Part shown: positions 8,801-15,991 of the stretch, piece by piece
How the letters are laid out: every line of letters begins with the position of its first letter
How positions within the stretch are numbered: the stretch's first letter is position 1
Assembly: GCA_900078375.1 (NCBI GenBank)
Contig: FLQS01000016.1
Coordinates: forward strand, 45,012 to 109,011
Direction: 5' to 3'
Length of the DNA: 64,000 nucleotides
Origin: an uncultured Mycobacterium sp.
Lineage (GTDB): Bacteria > Actinomycetota > Actinomycetes > Mycobacteriales > Mycobacteriaceae
Translations under genes and position numbers: made by a program
Notes under the pieces: generated by a model
What the model saw: only the letters and a program-made list of their open reading frames with translations
The model's database searches: none
What the model was told of the DNA's origin: nothing

Positions 8801-10275
8801 TTCTTGACAAGGTCCTCTAGGCGCGCAAGCAATGCGGCAGCGCCGCTAGCGCTCTCGGTGAGATGATTGCCCGTCAGCGGGCTATGCACAGAACCGGCGT
8901 GCGGCAACCATTCGAGCCACTCCCAGCACTGGCGGGCCTGTGGTGAACTGAACGCCGCGACGGCCACATCGGCCGGTGAGTGCAATCCGACGAGTTGCAT
9001 CACAATGCCGCGGGCGACTCCGTCGACCAAACCCCTTGGGCCGCAGACTCCCAACGCTCCGCATTCACGCAGATCAGCGACGATCGGGACCTCACTGATC
9101 AATGCGAACTCGTCACGAAGCTGGGTCAACTGGGTGGCGTACTGGGCGTCACCGTCCTGCCCGTCGTGGATGTCGACCACGCAACGCGACGGCGCGTCAC
9201 CTAATCCCAGTCTGAAGCTGAGGAATTCGGGGGTTTCGGGGCGATGGGTCCATAGCAGGGGGCCGAGCCGATGGATAGCTTCAACGGTTTGCGACAACGC
9301 CGGGGTCTCGGCTAGGCGCGTTGCGCGCTCCACCCGCTGGGCGGTCGTGAGTTCCTCCGCCAGGCCACGTAGGGATTCGGCGAACCGTTTGATCGCCTCC
9401 TCCCGCCGCTTCTTCTCCTGGCGCCGGGTATCGAAGTACATCCCGATCATCAGCAGCGGACTCAATGCGACGAACAACACCGACAGCAGACTGCGGGTGG
9501 TCACCAAAAGCGCCAGCCCCATGACTAGTGGCAGCAACATAGACACGATGGGCAGGTGCTGTGGTTCTGGCCGCGGCGGTACCGGCGGCGCGGCAAAGCG
9601 TCGTTCGGCGAATCGGGCCACCACACGTGGTGATCGATTGAATTCGATTGCACTACTGTCGGTTTGGACCGCGTGTGATCGGACAGTGGGCAGCACCGCC
9701 AGCTCGGTGGAGCCTAATCGCACCGTGTCGGTCGCCCCGATCACCGCCCGCTGGGTGGGTACCCCGCCAACCAACACGCCGTTTGGGCCGGCCAGGTTGG
9801 AAATTTCGATGGTGTCGCCGACGGAGATGGCGGCATGCAGGTCTGACAGGCTCGGATCGCTGAGCAACACGTCGCTGGTCAACGCAATCCCGATGCGGGA
9901 GTTGCCCGCCGACAGCGGAAATTCACGGCCCGCGTCGGGACCGGTCAACACCCGCAGCACCGCGACCGACCGGCCGTGACGCGAGCGTGGCGCCGGGCTG
10001 GCGGGAGCAGGCGTCACGCTGACCGTCGCTCCCGACCGGATACCCGAATCGATGAGGTTGCGCCGCGGGTCGAGCACGCGGCCTGGCGTGCCGCTGTCGA
10101 ACGAACTGTGTTCGAGCTTGAGGGTGACGGCTACGGGCAGTGTGGCTGACCGCCGCTCGGGATCCCCGTCCACCAGAGCGGTCGCCAGGTCGCCGATCGA
10201 CGCCGTCGCATCGGCGGTGATTGCCAGCTGAGCGTGACTGCCGTCAGCCCGGCGCAAGATGATCTTCAGCTGCAT
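5830..10275 (-). CDS. FHA-domain FtsK/SpoIIIE-type secretion ATPase, EssC/EccC-like
   Basis: 1481 residues, the motor of a type VII-like secretion system. Residues 1-95 form a small beta-rich domain, then an FHA domain (about 105-200) with RIG, SLSDLH and GPNG motifs. Two membrane helices lie near 240-290, followed by three FtsK-type ATPase domains. Walker A motifs are GGTTGSGKSE (near 700), GTGGSGKST (near 1025) and GPPGSGRT (near 1305); the third has Arg for the catalytic Lys. Walker B strands are LIIIVDEF and ILLLVDS. The FHA-plus-three-ATPase layout recalls Firmicutes EssC more than mycobacterial EccCa/EccCb. The ATG directly abuts the stop of the RDD gene. FHA suggests control by the kinase/phosphatase pair nearby. 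Confidence 0.9.
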   Translation of the reverse strand: MQLKIILRRADGSHAQLAITADATASIGDLATALVDGDPERRSATLPVAVTLKLEHSSFDSGTPGRVLDPRRNLIDSGIRSGATVSVTPAPASPAPRSRHGRSVAVLRVLTGPDAGREFPLSAGNSRIGIALTSDVLLSDPSLSDLHAAISVGDTIEISNLAGPNGVLVGGVPTQRAVIGATDTVRLGSTELAVLPTVRSHAVQTDSSAIEFNRSPRVVARFAERRFAAPPVPPRPEPQHLPIVSMLLPLVMGLALLVTTRSLLSVLFVALSPLLMIGMYFDTRRQEKKRREEAIKRFAESLRGLAEELTTAQRVERATRLAETPALSQTVEAIHRLGPLLWTHRPETPEFLSFRLGLGDAPSRCVVDIHDGQDGDAQYATQLTQLRDEFALISEVPIVADLRECGALGVCGPRGLVDGVARGIVMQLVGLHSPADVAVAAFSSPQARQCWEWLEWLPHAGSVHSPLTGNHLTESASGAAALLARLEDLVKKRRESIDTAAPVFGVISEDTISSDGPPQGVLPAVVVVVEDTAPIDRPRLTRLAEHGATVGVHVIWVATEVTSLPAACRTFLLVDNATAGSTVGEVRRGRHTFPIACETLDIPDSVQVALLLAPVVDVGAAVEDETDLPRSVSYVTLAGAGLAGDPATVTRDWLANESVSARRPRNQPSGQPITLRALVGSTGTADFHLDLREHGPHALVGGTTGSGKSEFLQTWVLGMAAAHSPDRVTFLFVDYKGGAAFADCVHLPHTVGLVTDLSPHLVRRALTSLRAEIRRREELLNLKGAKDLVTLEQSGDPDTPPSLIIIVDEFAALVSEVPEFVDGVIDVAQRGRSLGLHLILATQRPAGVIKDNLRANTNLRIALRLNDADDSVDVIEDPLAAHFPLGVPGRAVAKTGPGRLTVFQSGYVGGVSSDEPQQASIDVCEFVFGRRRQWLTSVAAARNVGGPTDIRRIVATIRSATEALAIAAPRRPWLPPLAPVYALEKLAGFAHDEQLVIGQADWPDAQAQRLGVFNPDRDGNMAIIGTGGSGKSTVLRTLAVSAALAPGGAPVHVYGFDFGSGSLRMLDGLPHVAAIVDASDDERIGRVLRRLTALLDERSAKFSRAHASDIAQYRQLTGEPEPRILLLVDSIGAFREAYEHASRSPYFGMFTQLAADGRMLGIHVIVTADRPGALSASLSSTIQRRLVLRLASDDDYGLAGVSFDVLSAASPPGRGVMDGQEVQVAVFGGDANTAVQGRAIAHLAEAMHEKGFQEPEPIVRLAEQIPLYALPATAAPGSPAIGLANETLEPVGVNPHGVFMVTGPPGSGRTTAVMTLAQAVRRANPGIRLVYLAPAASTATGAGEWDDVVVGPARVAEYANELMARLPGDAATTLMVVIESVADFGGTEAENDLTRLVKTLNDASVFVVGESGVSSWSQAWQLAQPFKSARRGIVLAPDGTDTDSLLSTSIGHVHGSYFPPGRGILIERGKGTWLHVAQPTI

Positions 10276-11001
10276 CTACGGAGGCCCCGCCCCAACTGGT
10301 ACCGGCGAACTGACTTTTCGCAGTCCACGATCGAGCGTCCGTCGCAGCGGCGTCTGTTGGCGCTGGCCGAACGGGTTGGCGCCCAGGCTGATGTCGATAA
10401 CCGAGATACCTACGACCCGGTCGTGCAGGCCCTGCCGGGGCGCCGGACCGGTCAGGACCGGTAGGGCTGCCAATCCTGCGGTACCGGTGAAGACCAGGCT
10501 GCGCAACGCTACCGCGGCAAACCCGGGTGGCTTGTTGTCGGCGGTGCGCACCGTCCGCAGGCCCAGGGTTGCGGTGCCAAATGTCATTCCGGTCAGGCTG
10601 CGCCACAACGACATCCACACCGAGACCGCGACGAAGGCGATCGGTACGACAATGTAGATCACGTCGACCAGGCCGAGGATCGTCGCCGCAATGGCGATCG
10701 GAAACGCCGGGCTCAGCATTGCGGCGACGTCCAGCAAATGACTGCAGCAGCGCACGCCCCGCCCAGCCTCCACGACCTGGTCACTAGCAAACGACCCTGT
10801 GGACTGTGCCGGAACATGCTGCTGGGTGGCGGTATTCGTGTTGCTCAGCAAATGGGTTGGGCGGTTGGGGACCGCCTGACCACAGGCCGCGCAGAACGGG
10901 GCATTAGGCCGCAGGATCGATCCGCAATGACTGCACGGCAAGTCGGCGGTGCCTGTCACCGCAGCCTCTGCAGGTTTGTGGGCCACACTTGCTGTCGCCA
11001 T
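10276..11001 (-). CDS. Zinc-ribbon RDD-family membrane protein
   Basis: 241 residues. The N-terminus has a zinc ribbon (CSHCG...CAACG, four cysteines) typical of double-zinc-ribbon membrane proteins. A linker leads to an RDD domain with three to four membrane helices and the motifs SLTGMTFGTATLGLRTVR and QGLHDRVVG. I chose ATG 11001; the region upstream reads in frame but is arginine/glycine-rich and unlikely. An AGGAGGG stretch lies too far upstream to serve it, so the start is only moderately sure. It leads the operon into the FtsK/EssC-like gene with no gap. RDD proteins are transporters or accessory proteins of unclear function. Confidence 0.75.
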   Translation of the reverse strand: MATASVAHKPAEAAVTGTADLPCSHCGSILRPNAPFCAACGQAVPNRPTHLLSNTNTATQQHVPAQSTGSFASDQVVEAGRGVRCCSHLLDVAAMLSPAFPIAIAATILGLVDVIYIVVPIAFVAVSVWMSLWRSLTGMTFGTATLGLRTVRTADNKPPGFAAVALRSLVFTGTAGLAALPVLTGPAPRQGLHDRVVGISVIDISLGANPFGQRQQTPLRRTLDRGLRKVSSPVPVGAGPP

Positions 11002-11130
11002 GGAGCAGCGGTCGCCACCACCACGTCGACTCCCTCCTGCCGGCGGCCCGGATACTCTTGGGCGCGCACGACGGTGGGCCCGCCGATCAAACATTAGGCT
11101 CGGGACGGCGTAGTCGCAGTGAATTGCCTG

Positions 11131-11147
11131 TAGGTCGAACGTACGAT
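11131..11147 (-). promoter_or_regulatory. Dyad box before the RDD-ATPase operon
   Basis: On the minus strand it reads TCGTACGTTCGACCTA, one mismatch from TC-N3-CG-N2-CG-N3-GA. It lies about 130 bp before the RDD start and 95 bp before the divergent gene at 11242, so it could serve both. Confidence 0.45.
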
Positions 11148-11241
11148 TGCTCGGGTCGCAGGCCCGCGGCAACGATGACCCAGCGACTCCCGCGGCCCGC
11201 GGCTCGCATCGGATGCCAGCACGGCGCGAAGGACCACACGG

Positions 11242-11628
11242 ATGCCGGATTCGGTGTTACCCCCCAGCCGTTTCGGCGCGGGCTACACCGTCGGCGCCAC
11301 GCCACCGACCGCGGGCCCTCCGGTCACCCGAGCACCGGCACAACCAACGACCGGGCCCGTCGCCGCTCCGCCCCCAGCCGGGGTGTCGTCGAATGCGCCA
11401 ATCAGTTCGCTCGCCCTGACGTCGTTCGTGTTGGTGTTGTTGATGGGGCCGTTCATCGCCCCGTTGACGATTCCCTTGAGTCTGGTCGCGCGTCGGCGCA
11501 TCGCGCAAACCGGCATTGGCGGCATCGGTCTGGCCAAGGCAGCTCTGGCGATGAGCTGTATCTATCTCGTTGCCGCGGCGGTGGTCGCCATCCTCATCCT
11601 GATCGTCACGCCAGTGGGATCGAACTAG
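11242..11628 (+). CDS. Small DUF4190-like membrane protein
   Basis: 128 residues. A proline/threonine/alanine-rich N-terminal segment of about 50 residues precedes two membrane helices (about 57-80 and 100-124), joined by a basic loop with VARRRIAQTG. This is the DUF4190 pattern seen in many actinobacterial envelope proteins of unknown function. GAAGGA at 11228-11233 supports ATG 11242. Divergent from the RDD-ATPase operon and 94 bp ahead of the ASKHA/poly-proline gene. Confidence 0.7.
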   Translation: MPDSVLPPSRFGAGYTVGATPPTAGPPVTRAPAQPTTGPVAAPPPAGVSSNAPISSLALTSFVLVLLMGPFIAPLTIPLSLVARRRIAQTGIGGIGLAKAALAMSCIYLVAAAVVAILILIVTPVGSN

Positions 11629-11643
11629 TCAGCAGCGGCGGTG

Positions 11644-11659
11644 TCGACCGTTCGACCGA
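11644..11659 (+). promoter_or_regulatory. Dyad box before the ASKHA/poly-proline gene
   Basis: TCGACCGTTCGACCGA fits the dyad pattern exactly. It lies 64-79 bp before the GTG at 11723, in the gap after the DUF4190-like gene. Confidence 0.5.
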
Positions 11660-11722
11660 TATTGCGGTCGTTATCGAAATGCAATAGTGACGCGACTATC
11701 AATTCGCGAGGGGAAGATTTCG

Positions 11723-13309
11723 GTGGACGTGGCTCTCGGGGTAGCCGTGACGGGCCCATCGGCGCGCCTGGCGCTGCTGGACTTCGACACCGGCGACGTG
11801 CTGGACGAATCGGACTTCGCCCTCTCGTCCGACCCGGTCGGGCATCTCCACACCGCAATCGCCGGAACTCACCGGACCTTGCACGAAGGTGATCACCGGC
11901 TCGTCGCCACCCGGCTGTATTGGCCGGATCAGGTCCAAGCACAGGGCCTCGCTCGGGCGCTGACGCAGTCCGGTCTTGATGACGTCACCACGATTTCGGG
12001 GGCCGAGGCCGCCACTGCACTTGTGCGGGGAGCCGCACGCAACGGTGAGTGTGCGTTGCTATTCGTCGACGAGGACACCGCGACGCTGTCAATCGTTGGT
12101 GCCGATGCCGTCACCACGTCCGTCATCGCCGCCGAGGCCTACAGCGGGGCAGACCCGGTGCCGGCCTGCGCGACGCTGCTGCGCCGGCTAGCTGAGGAAC
12201 CCGGTGCGGCCACCGGCGTCTACCTGGTGGCCACCAGCGGCGACCCGAAATTGGTTGCCGCTGGCCTGCGCTCGAAACTCCCCCTGGCCGTTCCCGACCA
12301 TCCCGCCTTCGCAATCGCCCGAGGAGCGGCCGCCGCAGCGCACACGTCGGCCGCCACCGCGCCGGCCCAGCCGGCCGCCGTCCGCGTCCGCGTTCGCCAA
12401 CGCACACCGGTGGCCGCCGCCGTCGCCGCGCCGGCCGTAGCCACCGAGGAAAGCCCGCTGATCGGATCGAACCTCGCCTACTCGATGGCCTACGACTCAG
12501 GCCCGCTGTCTATCGAGGATCCGGCGCGTTATCCCCGCGACAGCGTTCCGCTGCAGCGAGCCATGCATCCGTTGAGTTACACCTCCGATCCAACGGAGGT
12601 CGACAGCGCCGTCGCTCCTGCGGCGCGACCCCAGGTTCTGTTGGTCGGTAGCGCGGCTGCCGCGGTCGCCGTCGTGGCATTGGCCGGGTTGGCTGTTGTG
12701 GTGGCCTTAGGGATCCGGCCGCAGACCATCGCCCAGCCGGTGTTCAGCGCCTACGAGACCGACCAGGGCCCGGTGAAGGGAAAATTTGGCGCCGTCGTTC
12801 CTATGTTGGAACAGAAGCCCGATGTCGTGATGCCCGATGCCGTAGCCATCCCGGATGCCGTCAGCGATGGCGGTTACAAAGTCGTCTATTCCAGCGGCGG
12901 CGGCATTCCCAGCGGCGGGCCCATCCATCTGCCAGTGTCCGTCCCCGCGCCGCCAGTCGAAGCAGTCCCGGCGCCAGGACTGCCCCAGCCCGGAATTGTG
13001 TTGCCGCCGTTCAAGCTCCCGCCGCCACCGCCGATCATCGTCCAGCTCCCGCCGCCCGGGCCAATCAAACTTCCGCCACCACCGGTGATCAAACTCCCAC
13101 CGCCACCGCCACCGATCAAACTTCCGCCACCACCGGTGATCAAACTCCCTCCGCCACCGCCACCGATCAAGCTTCCGCCGCCCCCGCCGCCACCGAAGCT
13201 TCCGCCACCACCGGTGATCAAACTCCCGCCGCCGCCCGTGATCAAGCTGCCTCCGCCACCGAAGATTCCGAGGATCTGCGTGCCGATGTTGCCCTGCGTC
13301 GGCGGGTGA
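11723..13309 (+). CDS. DUF7159/ASKHA-like membrane protein with poly-proline C-terminal repeats
   Basis: 528 residues. The first ~190 residues (VDVALGVAVTG...LLFVDEDTATLSIVG) look like the actin/Hsp70-like fold of mycobacterial DUF7159-type proteins. A disordered segment, one membrane helix near residues 310-335, and an outer region follow. The C-terminal part is a run of PPPPVIKLP/PPPPPPIKLP repeats ending in a short segment with two cysteines. I start at GTG 11723 (GAGGGGAAG at 11709-11717); an earlier GTG at 11687 would add 12 poorly supported residues. The proline rods could span the cell wall. Proteins of this layout often lie near ESX genes; function unknown. Confidence 0.7.
   Translation: MDVALGVAVTGPSARLALLDFDTGDVLDESDFALSSDPVGHLHTAIAGTHRTLHEGDHRLVATRLYWPDQVQAQGLARALTQSGLDDVTTISGAEAATALVRGAARNGECALLFVDEDTATLSIVGADAVTTSVIAAEAYSGADPVPACATLLRRLAEEPGAATGVYLVATSGDPKLVAAGLRSKLPLAVPDHPAFAIARGAAAAAHTSAATAPAQPAAVRVRVRQRTPVAAAVAAPAVATEESPLIGSNLAYSMAYDSGPLSIEDPARYPRDSVPLQRAMHPLSYTSDPTEVDSAVAPAARPQVLLVGSAAAAVAVVALAGLAVVVALGIRPQTIAQPVFSAYETDQGPVKGKFGAVVPMLEQKPDVVMPDAVAIPDAVSDGGYKVVYSSGGGIPSGGPIHLPVSVPAPPVEAVPAPGLPQPGIVLPPFKLPPPPPIIVQLPPPGPIKLPPPPVIKLPPPPPPIKLPPPPVIKLPPPPPPIKLPPPPPPPKLPPPPVIKLPPPPVIKLPPPPKIPRICVPMLPCVGG
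13069..13263 (+). repeat. Poly-proline codon repeat tract
   Basis: In-frame tandem units of about 24-36 bp encoding KLPPPPVI and KLPPPPPPI, in a near-alternating order with one longer PPPPPPPK unit. Such tracts vary in copy number by slippage. Confidence 0.8.
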
Positions 13310-13319
13310 GTGGGCGACG

Positions 13320-13997
13320 CTAAAGGTCTTTGAGGCTGAGGATTCCGTCCTCGACCGCACGTGCCAGCAGAGCCGACTTGGTGGGTGCCGGTCGTCCTGC
13401 CGCTGCGTACTTGGCGCGAGCGCGCTGCAGATGGGTGCGCACCGTTGTCGGCGCGATGAAGAGCCGTTTGCCCACCAAATCCTTGCTCTCCGTTTGGAAC
13501 CAGGCGACCAGGACTTCTTTCTCGCGTTCGGACAAGTTGATGCGGCCAACGGTGTTGCCGCTCAACATTGCATTGGCCATTCTCGGCGCTACATAGGGCT
13601 GGCCATCGCGGGCGGCCTGGATCGCATCGATGAGATGGCGCTGGCCTTCCGATTTGACGACGTAGGTGAGCGCACCGACTTCCAGGCAGGTCAAAATCAC
13701 CTCGTCGGTGAACATATGCGAATAGACGATGACCCGTTGGCCCGCCTGGCACATGCGAGCCAACGTCGTCCAATCCGGACGATGCCCATCAATCTGCAAG
13801 TCCAACAGAACGACGTCGACATCCGAGCCGCCCTGATCTGTGAAACGAGCGAAATAGTCAGCCGGGTCGGTAAAGCTGCCGACGACTTCAATTGGCGGGT
13901 CCGCCCGTGCGCACCACGCTTCCACACCGGCATGAACGACATCGTGGTCGTCAATGATCACCACCCTGGTGGGTGGCGCTGACTCGCCGATCGTCAT
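13320..13997 (-). CDS. LuxR/NarL-type response regulator (first paralogue)
   Basis: 225 residues. Receiver domain with acidic pair Asp16-Asp17, phospho-acceptor Asp66 (VVLLDLQ) and conserved Lys in YVVKSEG. The C-terminal helix-turn-helix begins LSEREKEVLVAWFQTESKDLVG and has the RPAPTK extension of a mycobacterial LuxR subfamily. ATG 13997 is preceded by GGGGGGAA; an upstream in-frame start has no site. No kinase gene is adjacent, so it is an orphan here, but it is strikingly similar to the regulator at 19096-19761, which has a kinase. Both share the WFQTESKDLVG element. Its upstream region carries a palindrome and two tandem ACATAA-N6-TTATGT repeats. Confidence 0.9.
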   Translation of the reverse strand: MTIGESAPPTRVVIIDDHDVVHAGVEAWCARADPPIEVVGSFTDPADYFARFTDQGGSDVDVVLLDLQIDGHRPDWTTLARMCQAGQRVIVYSHMFTDEVILTCLEVGALTYVVKSEGQRHLIDAIQAARDGQPYVAPRMANAMLSGNTVGRINLSEREKEVLVAWFQTESKDLVGKRLFIAPTTVRTHLQRARAKYAAAGRPAPTKSALLARAVEDGILSLKDL

Positions 13998-14060
13998 TTG
14001 TGGTTCCCCCCGGGAAGCCGCCCCGTTTGTCAAACGTGTAATTGACCAAGATGCAAGATA

Positions 14061-14072
14061 GCCAACGTTGGC
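14061..14072. promoter_or_regulatory. Perfect palindrome GCCAACGTTGGC
   Basis: A 12-bp self-complementary sequence 64 bp before the response regulator start codon, close to the tandem inverted repeats. Likely a protein binding site; binder unknown. Confidence 0.45.
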
Positions 14073-14082
14073 TTCTGGTGCT

Positions 14083-14124
14083 ACATAAACACACTTATGT
14101 TCTTGGACATAAATCGACTTATGT
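14083..14124. promoter_or_regulatory. Two tandem inverted repeats ACATAA-N6-TTATGT
   Basis: First copy 14083-14100, second 14107-14124, 24 bp apart centre to centre, so on nearly the same DNA face. Both arms are perfect in each copy. They lie 86-127 bp before the response regulator ATG. I infer cooperative binding by a dimeric regulator, perhaps the response regulator itself. Confidence 0.6.
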
Positions 14125-14306
14125 TACACACCGGTCACTACTGACATTTCGCCAATAGACGACCTGTCGGATTCTTGCCCAAGCCCAATTCCCACAACGC
14201 ACGACCGTCAACCGCGGGATTTGTCACATACGAGTCGGTAGTAGCCCGGGAAACCTGCTAATCCCGGGCGGCAATCCGAATCAGCTTGGCAAAGCAGACG
14301 ATGTAG

Positions 14307-14906
14307 TCAGCTGACGGCGCCGGCAAATGCCTCCACGAGTCGGGTCCGGCTCCACCGCGGTCCGGTGGCCGCACCGTTACCCGAGACGACGATCTTGTCA
14401 TCGTCTCCTGCGCCGAAACGAATCACACAGCAGTAGCTCGCGGGATCTGTCGTGCCCGCCAATAGCGTTCCGTCATAGGTTTTTTCGGCGAGCTCAGCCA
14501 GAGAATCGACGATCTCAAGACGGCCGCTGGGTCGGATGCTGTGCACCCCCTTGGCGGTCGCGCTGACCAGCCACCACTGCAAGTCGGTACGCGCTGCTGT
14601 AATCGACGCCCCGGCCAACTGATCCGGCTTGGCGGCGGGAGCCAGGTACGCACCGATTCGTTTAGCGGCCCCAAGGAATCCGCTTACCGCGGACTCGAAC
14701 TCGGGATCCACGACGTACCCACCGTCCATACCCGGTTCAACGCTGACCAGTCCGCGGACCAGCAGTGAACGGATTCCGCGCATCCCGGCATCCCGCATCG
14801 CCTCGGGTGTTCGCGGAACCGTCGTGAGTCCCGTGGGCCACAACTGGCTCTTGACCGCCGCCAGCGCGACCGCTTCATCATCGGTAAATACAAAGTTTCG
14901 AGTCAT
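14307..14906 (-). CDS. Uncharacterised protein beside the WXG100 fusion
   Basis: 199 residues, soluble, no signal peptide. An N-terminal alpha-helical part with a winged-helix-like stretch (TPEAMRDAGMRGIRSLLVRGLV) is followed by a mixed alpha/beta region. It starts 6 bp after the stop of the WXG100 fusion gene, so the two are co-transcribed. By position and size it could be a dedicated chaperone like ESX EspG, but I see no diagnostic motif and do not claim that. Treat as an unknown partner of the upstream WXG100 fusion. Confidence 0.6.
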   Translation of the reverse strand: MTRNFVFTDDEAVALAAVKSQLWPTGLTTVPRTPEAMRDAGMRGIRSLLVRGLVSVEPGMDGGYVVDPEFESAVSGFLGAAKRIGAYLAPAAKPDQLAGASITAARTDLQWWLVSATAKGVHSIRPSGRLEIVDSLAELAEKTYDGTLLAGTTDPASYCCVIRFGAGDDDKIVVSGNGAATGPRWSRTRLVEAFAGAVS

Positions 14907-14912
14907 CTTCTG

Positions 14913-15686
14913 CTACTTGAAGTTCGAGAGAAGCTTGGGGAGATAGCCGAGCACGCCGTCCACCGCACCTTGCAGTGCACCACCGGGGTCAGACGCAATA
15001 TAATCTGTCACAGTCTTCACTCCGCTTGAGCTGAAGTCGGCCTTGGAGGCCTCGTTGACTACATCGCCCCATTGCGACACCGCGACGCCAGTGAGATAGA
15101 GCGGCACGTTCCCCTTCTCAAGACCAGCCCCGCGAAGTTGGCCGCCGGCAAAGTCCACCACCCCGTGCACCTTGTCTCCGGTACCGACCTGATCGTCCAG
15201 GACCATCGCGGCTGTGTCGGTATAGGGCAAGTACTCACCAAGAGGGGTCTTCGAGAGTGCGTTTTCTACGGTGATGGGCCCAAGTACTCCGGTGTTCATC
15301 AACTCGCCGTAGCGGTGCCCGAGATCTCCCAGGTTGATGCCTGGGTCTGCGATGTGGCTGGCAATGAACGATGTTGGGCCACCAAAATCCGACACGTGTC
15401 CACCGCCAGGTCCAGCGGATGAACTTGTGTCCCGTTGTTCGGAAGCGTTGTTGAGCGCTGACTGACCGAGTCCGTCGACATGCTGCTGGGCGTCGGCGAG
15501 TGCCTTCTTATGCTGGGGCCACCACTCCCGGACGAACCTACTGGCGTCCGATCCTTCCCAGACTGACGGCAGGGTGTTGACGACCTTGTCGAGTTGGGCG
15601 ATCAGATTGCCGATCATGGCCGCGTGGCCTTTGAGTTGGCGACCGGCGCCTTCCACTGCGTCGGTATCCATGCCCATCTGAGCCAT
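14913..15686 (-). CDS. WXG100 protein with a novel C-terminal domain
   Basis: 257 residues. Residues 1-90 closely match the stand-alone WXG100 protein at 3461-3733 (same opening MAxMGMD, Trp-Glu-Gly at the turn, QSALNNASEQR near the end). A glycine/serine linker leads to about 150 residues rich in Gly, Asp and Val (LGDLGHRYGELMNTG, VDFAGGQLRGAGLEKG) that I do not recognise. No signal peptide. ATG 15686 was chosen because it aligns with the paralogue's start. I infer a type VII substrate with a C-terminal effector or structural domain. Co-transcribed with the unknown gene downstream. Confidence 0.75.
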   Translation of the reverse strand: MAQMGMDTDAVEGAGRQLKGHAAMIGNLIAQLDKVVNTLPSVWEGSDASRFVREWWPQHKKALADAQQHVDGLGQSALNNASEQRDTSSSAGPGGGHVSDFGGPTSFIASHIADPGINLGDLGHRYGELMNTGVLGPITVENALSKTPLGEYLPYTDTAAMVLDDQVGTGDKVHGVVDFAGGQLRGAGLEKGNVPLYLTGVAVSQWGDVVNEASKADFSSSGVKTVTDYIASDPGGALQGAVDGVLGYLPKLLSNFK

Positions 15687-15991
15687 CAGCGCACATCCCC
15701 AACCCTCGTCTGCAGGCCGCCGATGGCACCCTGTCGAGCAGAGACTAAACAACTAGGCGCGTGGAGCGAAGGCTCGCGCTACCAAATCATCCGATCGGCG
15801 TACAGACGTTGCAAGGCCAGCACCGCGTTAGTCCCTTGCCTCGTTCGACTCCGAGCAACGTGTGGCCATGTCCTACGTTCGGTTGATACCGCCTCGCTCG
15901 ATCTTCCGCGATCATGTGCCTGACAACCGCACGATCCGGCGAAGACTCTCGATGAACTCGCGCATCGCCGACGTTCACCGGGAGGGACGGC
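15687..15991. other. Divergent intergenic region
   Basis: No supportable gene. It separates the leftward WXG100-fusion operon from the rightward proline-rich membrane protein and holds one dyad box (15871-15886) plus the ribosome binding site GGGAGGG at 15980-15986. Confidence 0.6.
15871..15886 (+). promoter_or_regulatory. Dyad box in divergent promoter region
   Basis: TCCTACGTTCGGTTGA fits the dyad pattern exactly. It is 106 bp before the TTG start at 15992 and 185 bp before the WXG100-fusion start on the other strand. Confidence 0.5.

Larger units (their letters stand above)
13998..14306. other. Regulatory intergenic region before the first response regulator
   Basis: No gene. AT-richer than its surroundings. 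It contains a weak dyad-box match (14030-14045, TCAAACGTGTAATTGA), a perfect 12-bp palindrome and two tandem inverted repeats, all within 130 bp of the regulator start. The part nearest 14306 shows nothing I recognise. Confidence 0.6.

Noticed and set aside
13060..13265. Repeat tract as a possible CRISPR array
   Set aside because: Units are in-frame codon repeats without unique spacers.
12707..13773. Long minus-strand frames opposite the poly-proline tract
   Set aside because: Glycine/tryptophan-rich shadow of the repeat codons; no start signals and conflicts with the real genes.
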